The notes beneath the pieces are model-generated. The model was not told the origin of the DNA, ran no database searches, and saw nothing but the letters and a program-made list of their open reading frames with translations. The position numbers and the translations under genes were made by a program. A DNA stretch of 40,149 nucleotides from a virus: IMG/VR virus record IMGVR_UViG_3300021090_000060, positions 1 to 40,149 of that record; one strand, given 5' to 3'. Shown here piece after piece: positions 39,752 to 40,149 of the stretch; the first letter of the stretch is position 1, and each line of letters starts with the position of its first letter.

Positions 39752-39988
39752 CTAGAGCTTCGAGCTGTCCGGTACTTCTGCTGGCAGCGCCTTGAGCACG
39801 TCGTCCAAGTGCAGGCACTCCTTGAGGTTCGGGAACGGATCGTTCGGGCTGGTCGGCGCGATGCGTCCGTTGCAGAAGTCGTTGCCCGCCGTCGCGTCGT
39901 AGAGAATGCCGATCACTGGAGAGCCGAAACTCGGGAGCAGCACCACCTTGTCGCCGTTCTTCGCTTCACGTCCGTTCTTGTAGTGCAT
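39752..39988 (-). CDS. Hypothetical small protein
   Basis: 78 residues behind AAGGAGA. The start Met-His-Tyr-Lys-Asn-Gly-Arg-Glu-Ala-Lys-Asn-Gly-Asp-Lys-Val-Val, then a strand pair and Gly-Asn-Asp-x-Cys-Asn-Gly-Arg-Ile-Ala, and later Glu-Cys-Leu-His-Leu-Asp-Asp are a pattern of small beta proteins seen in many phages without an assigned role. It is placed between the co-chaperonin-like gene and the scaffold. Confidence 0.55.
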   Translation of the reverse strand: MHYKNGREAKNGDKVVLLPSFGSPVIGILYDATAGNDFCNGRIAPTSPNDPFPNLKECLHLDDVLKALPAEVPDSSKL

Positions 39989-40006
39989 TCACTTCTCCTT
40001 GAATGA

Positions 40007-40149
40007 TTAGAGGTACACGCGAAAGCCGTCGGCGCTTTCAGCCTTCGCCATGATCGCGTCGTCGTCGATCAGCAGCAGCTTCACGCCCTTGAACTCGAAT
40101 TTCTGCCCCGCATAGCGACCGAAGACCACCCAGTCGCCTGGCTTGATGT
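40007..40149 (-). CDS. GroES-like co-chaperonin, C-terminal part
   Basis: 47 codons are visible before the window edge cuts the 5' part. The residues Ile-Lys-Pro-Gly-Asp-Trp-Val-Val-Phe-Gly-Arg-Tyr-Ala-Gly followed by Lys-Leu-Leu-Leu-Ile-Asp-Asp-Asp-Ala-Ile-Met-Ala match the second half of the Cpn10/GroES fold, where Gly-Asp-x-Val-x-Phe-x-x-Tyr-Ala-Gly and the closing Asp-Ile-Leu-Ala motif are typical. A phage-encoded co-chaperonin could adapt the host GroEL chamber to the capsid protein, as T4 gp31 does. Position at the head of the scaffold-capsid block fits. The mobile loop that docks on GroEL is outside the window. Confidence 0.75.
   Translation of the reverse strand, partial: IKPGDWVVFGRYAGQKFEFKGVKLLLIDDDAIMAKAESADGFRVYL

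Overview
The window is a stretch of a tailed bacteriophage (Caudoviricetes) genome with high GC content. Its structural gene set (SU10-type adaptor, nozzle-like beta-propeller protein, very large ejected internal protein, no visible tape measure or sheath) points to a short-tailed, podovirus-like particle. The host is probably a Gram-negative proteobacterium, because the phage carries an outer-membrane beta-barrel cargo gene. No host or phage name can be read from the sequence.

Left arm, plus strand, 1-9454: a recombination and early module. It begins with the tail of an ERF-type single-strand annealing protein, followed by a YqaJ-type exonuclease with a long C-terminal extension, a KTSC-domain protein, an HNH nuclease, SSB, a tiny membrane protein, a Gp37/Gp68 (DUF5131) protein, and a chain of about fifteen small, mostly unknown genes joined by 4-base start/stop overlaps, including a DUF1643 protein. 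The arm ends with a small two-helix membrane protein that converges on the late genes.

Right arm, minus strand, 40149-9443 (transcribed right to left): the late, virion-building module. In order of transcription: GroES-like co-chaperonin (cut by the window edge), small protein, scaffold, unknown head-region protein, decoration-like protein, major capsid protein with terminator, EDxHD homing endonuclease with its own terminator, beta-helix virion protein, HNH nuclease, two small beta-rich proteins, a micro-ORF, a NUMOD protein, adaptor 1, GIY-YIG nuclease, zinc-ribbon/lectin-like protein, adaptor 2, tail fibre, micro-ORF, glycine-rich adhesin, then a helical protein, a beta-propeller nozzle-like protein, a small protein, two putative internal/ejection proteins, and a 3299-codon polyvalent PLxRFG-type protein.

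Two plus-strand islands interrupt the late arm. One is a two-gene cargo unit (ribbon-helix-helix regulator plus secreted beta-barrel protein, 25425-26188) with its own promoter and operator-like repeat. The other is an HNH gene (13937-14554) lying fully antisense inside the giant polyvalent gene without closing its frame.

The region is unusually rich in homing-endonuclease-type genes: six in 40 kb (HNH x3, GIY-YIG, EDxHD, and a NUMOD3/NUMOD1 protein with no visible nuclease domain), four of them within 30.1-36.2 kb. There is no gene-free stretch over 300 bases; the longest gap is 37808-38036. I see no tRNA gene, CRISPR array, insertion sequence or integrase.
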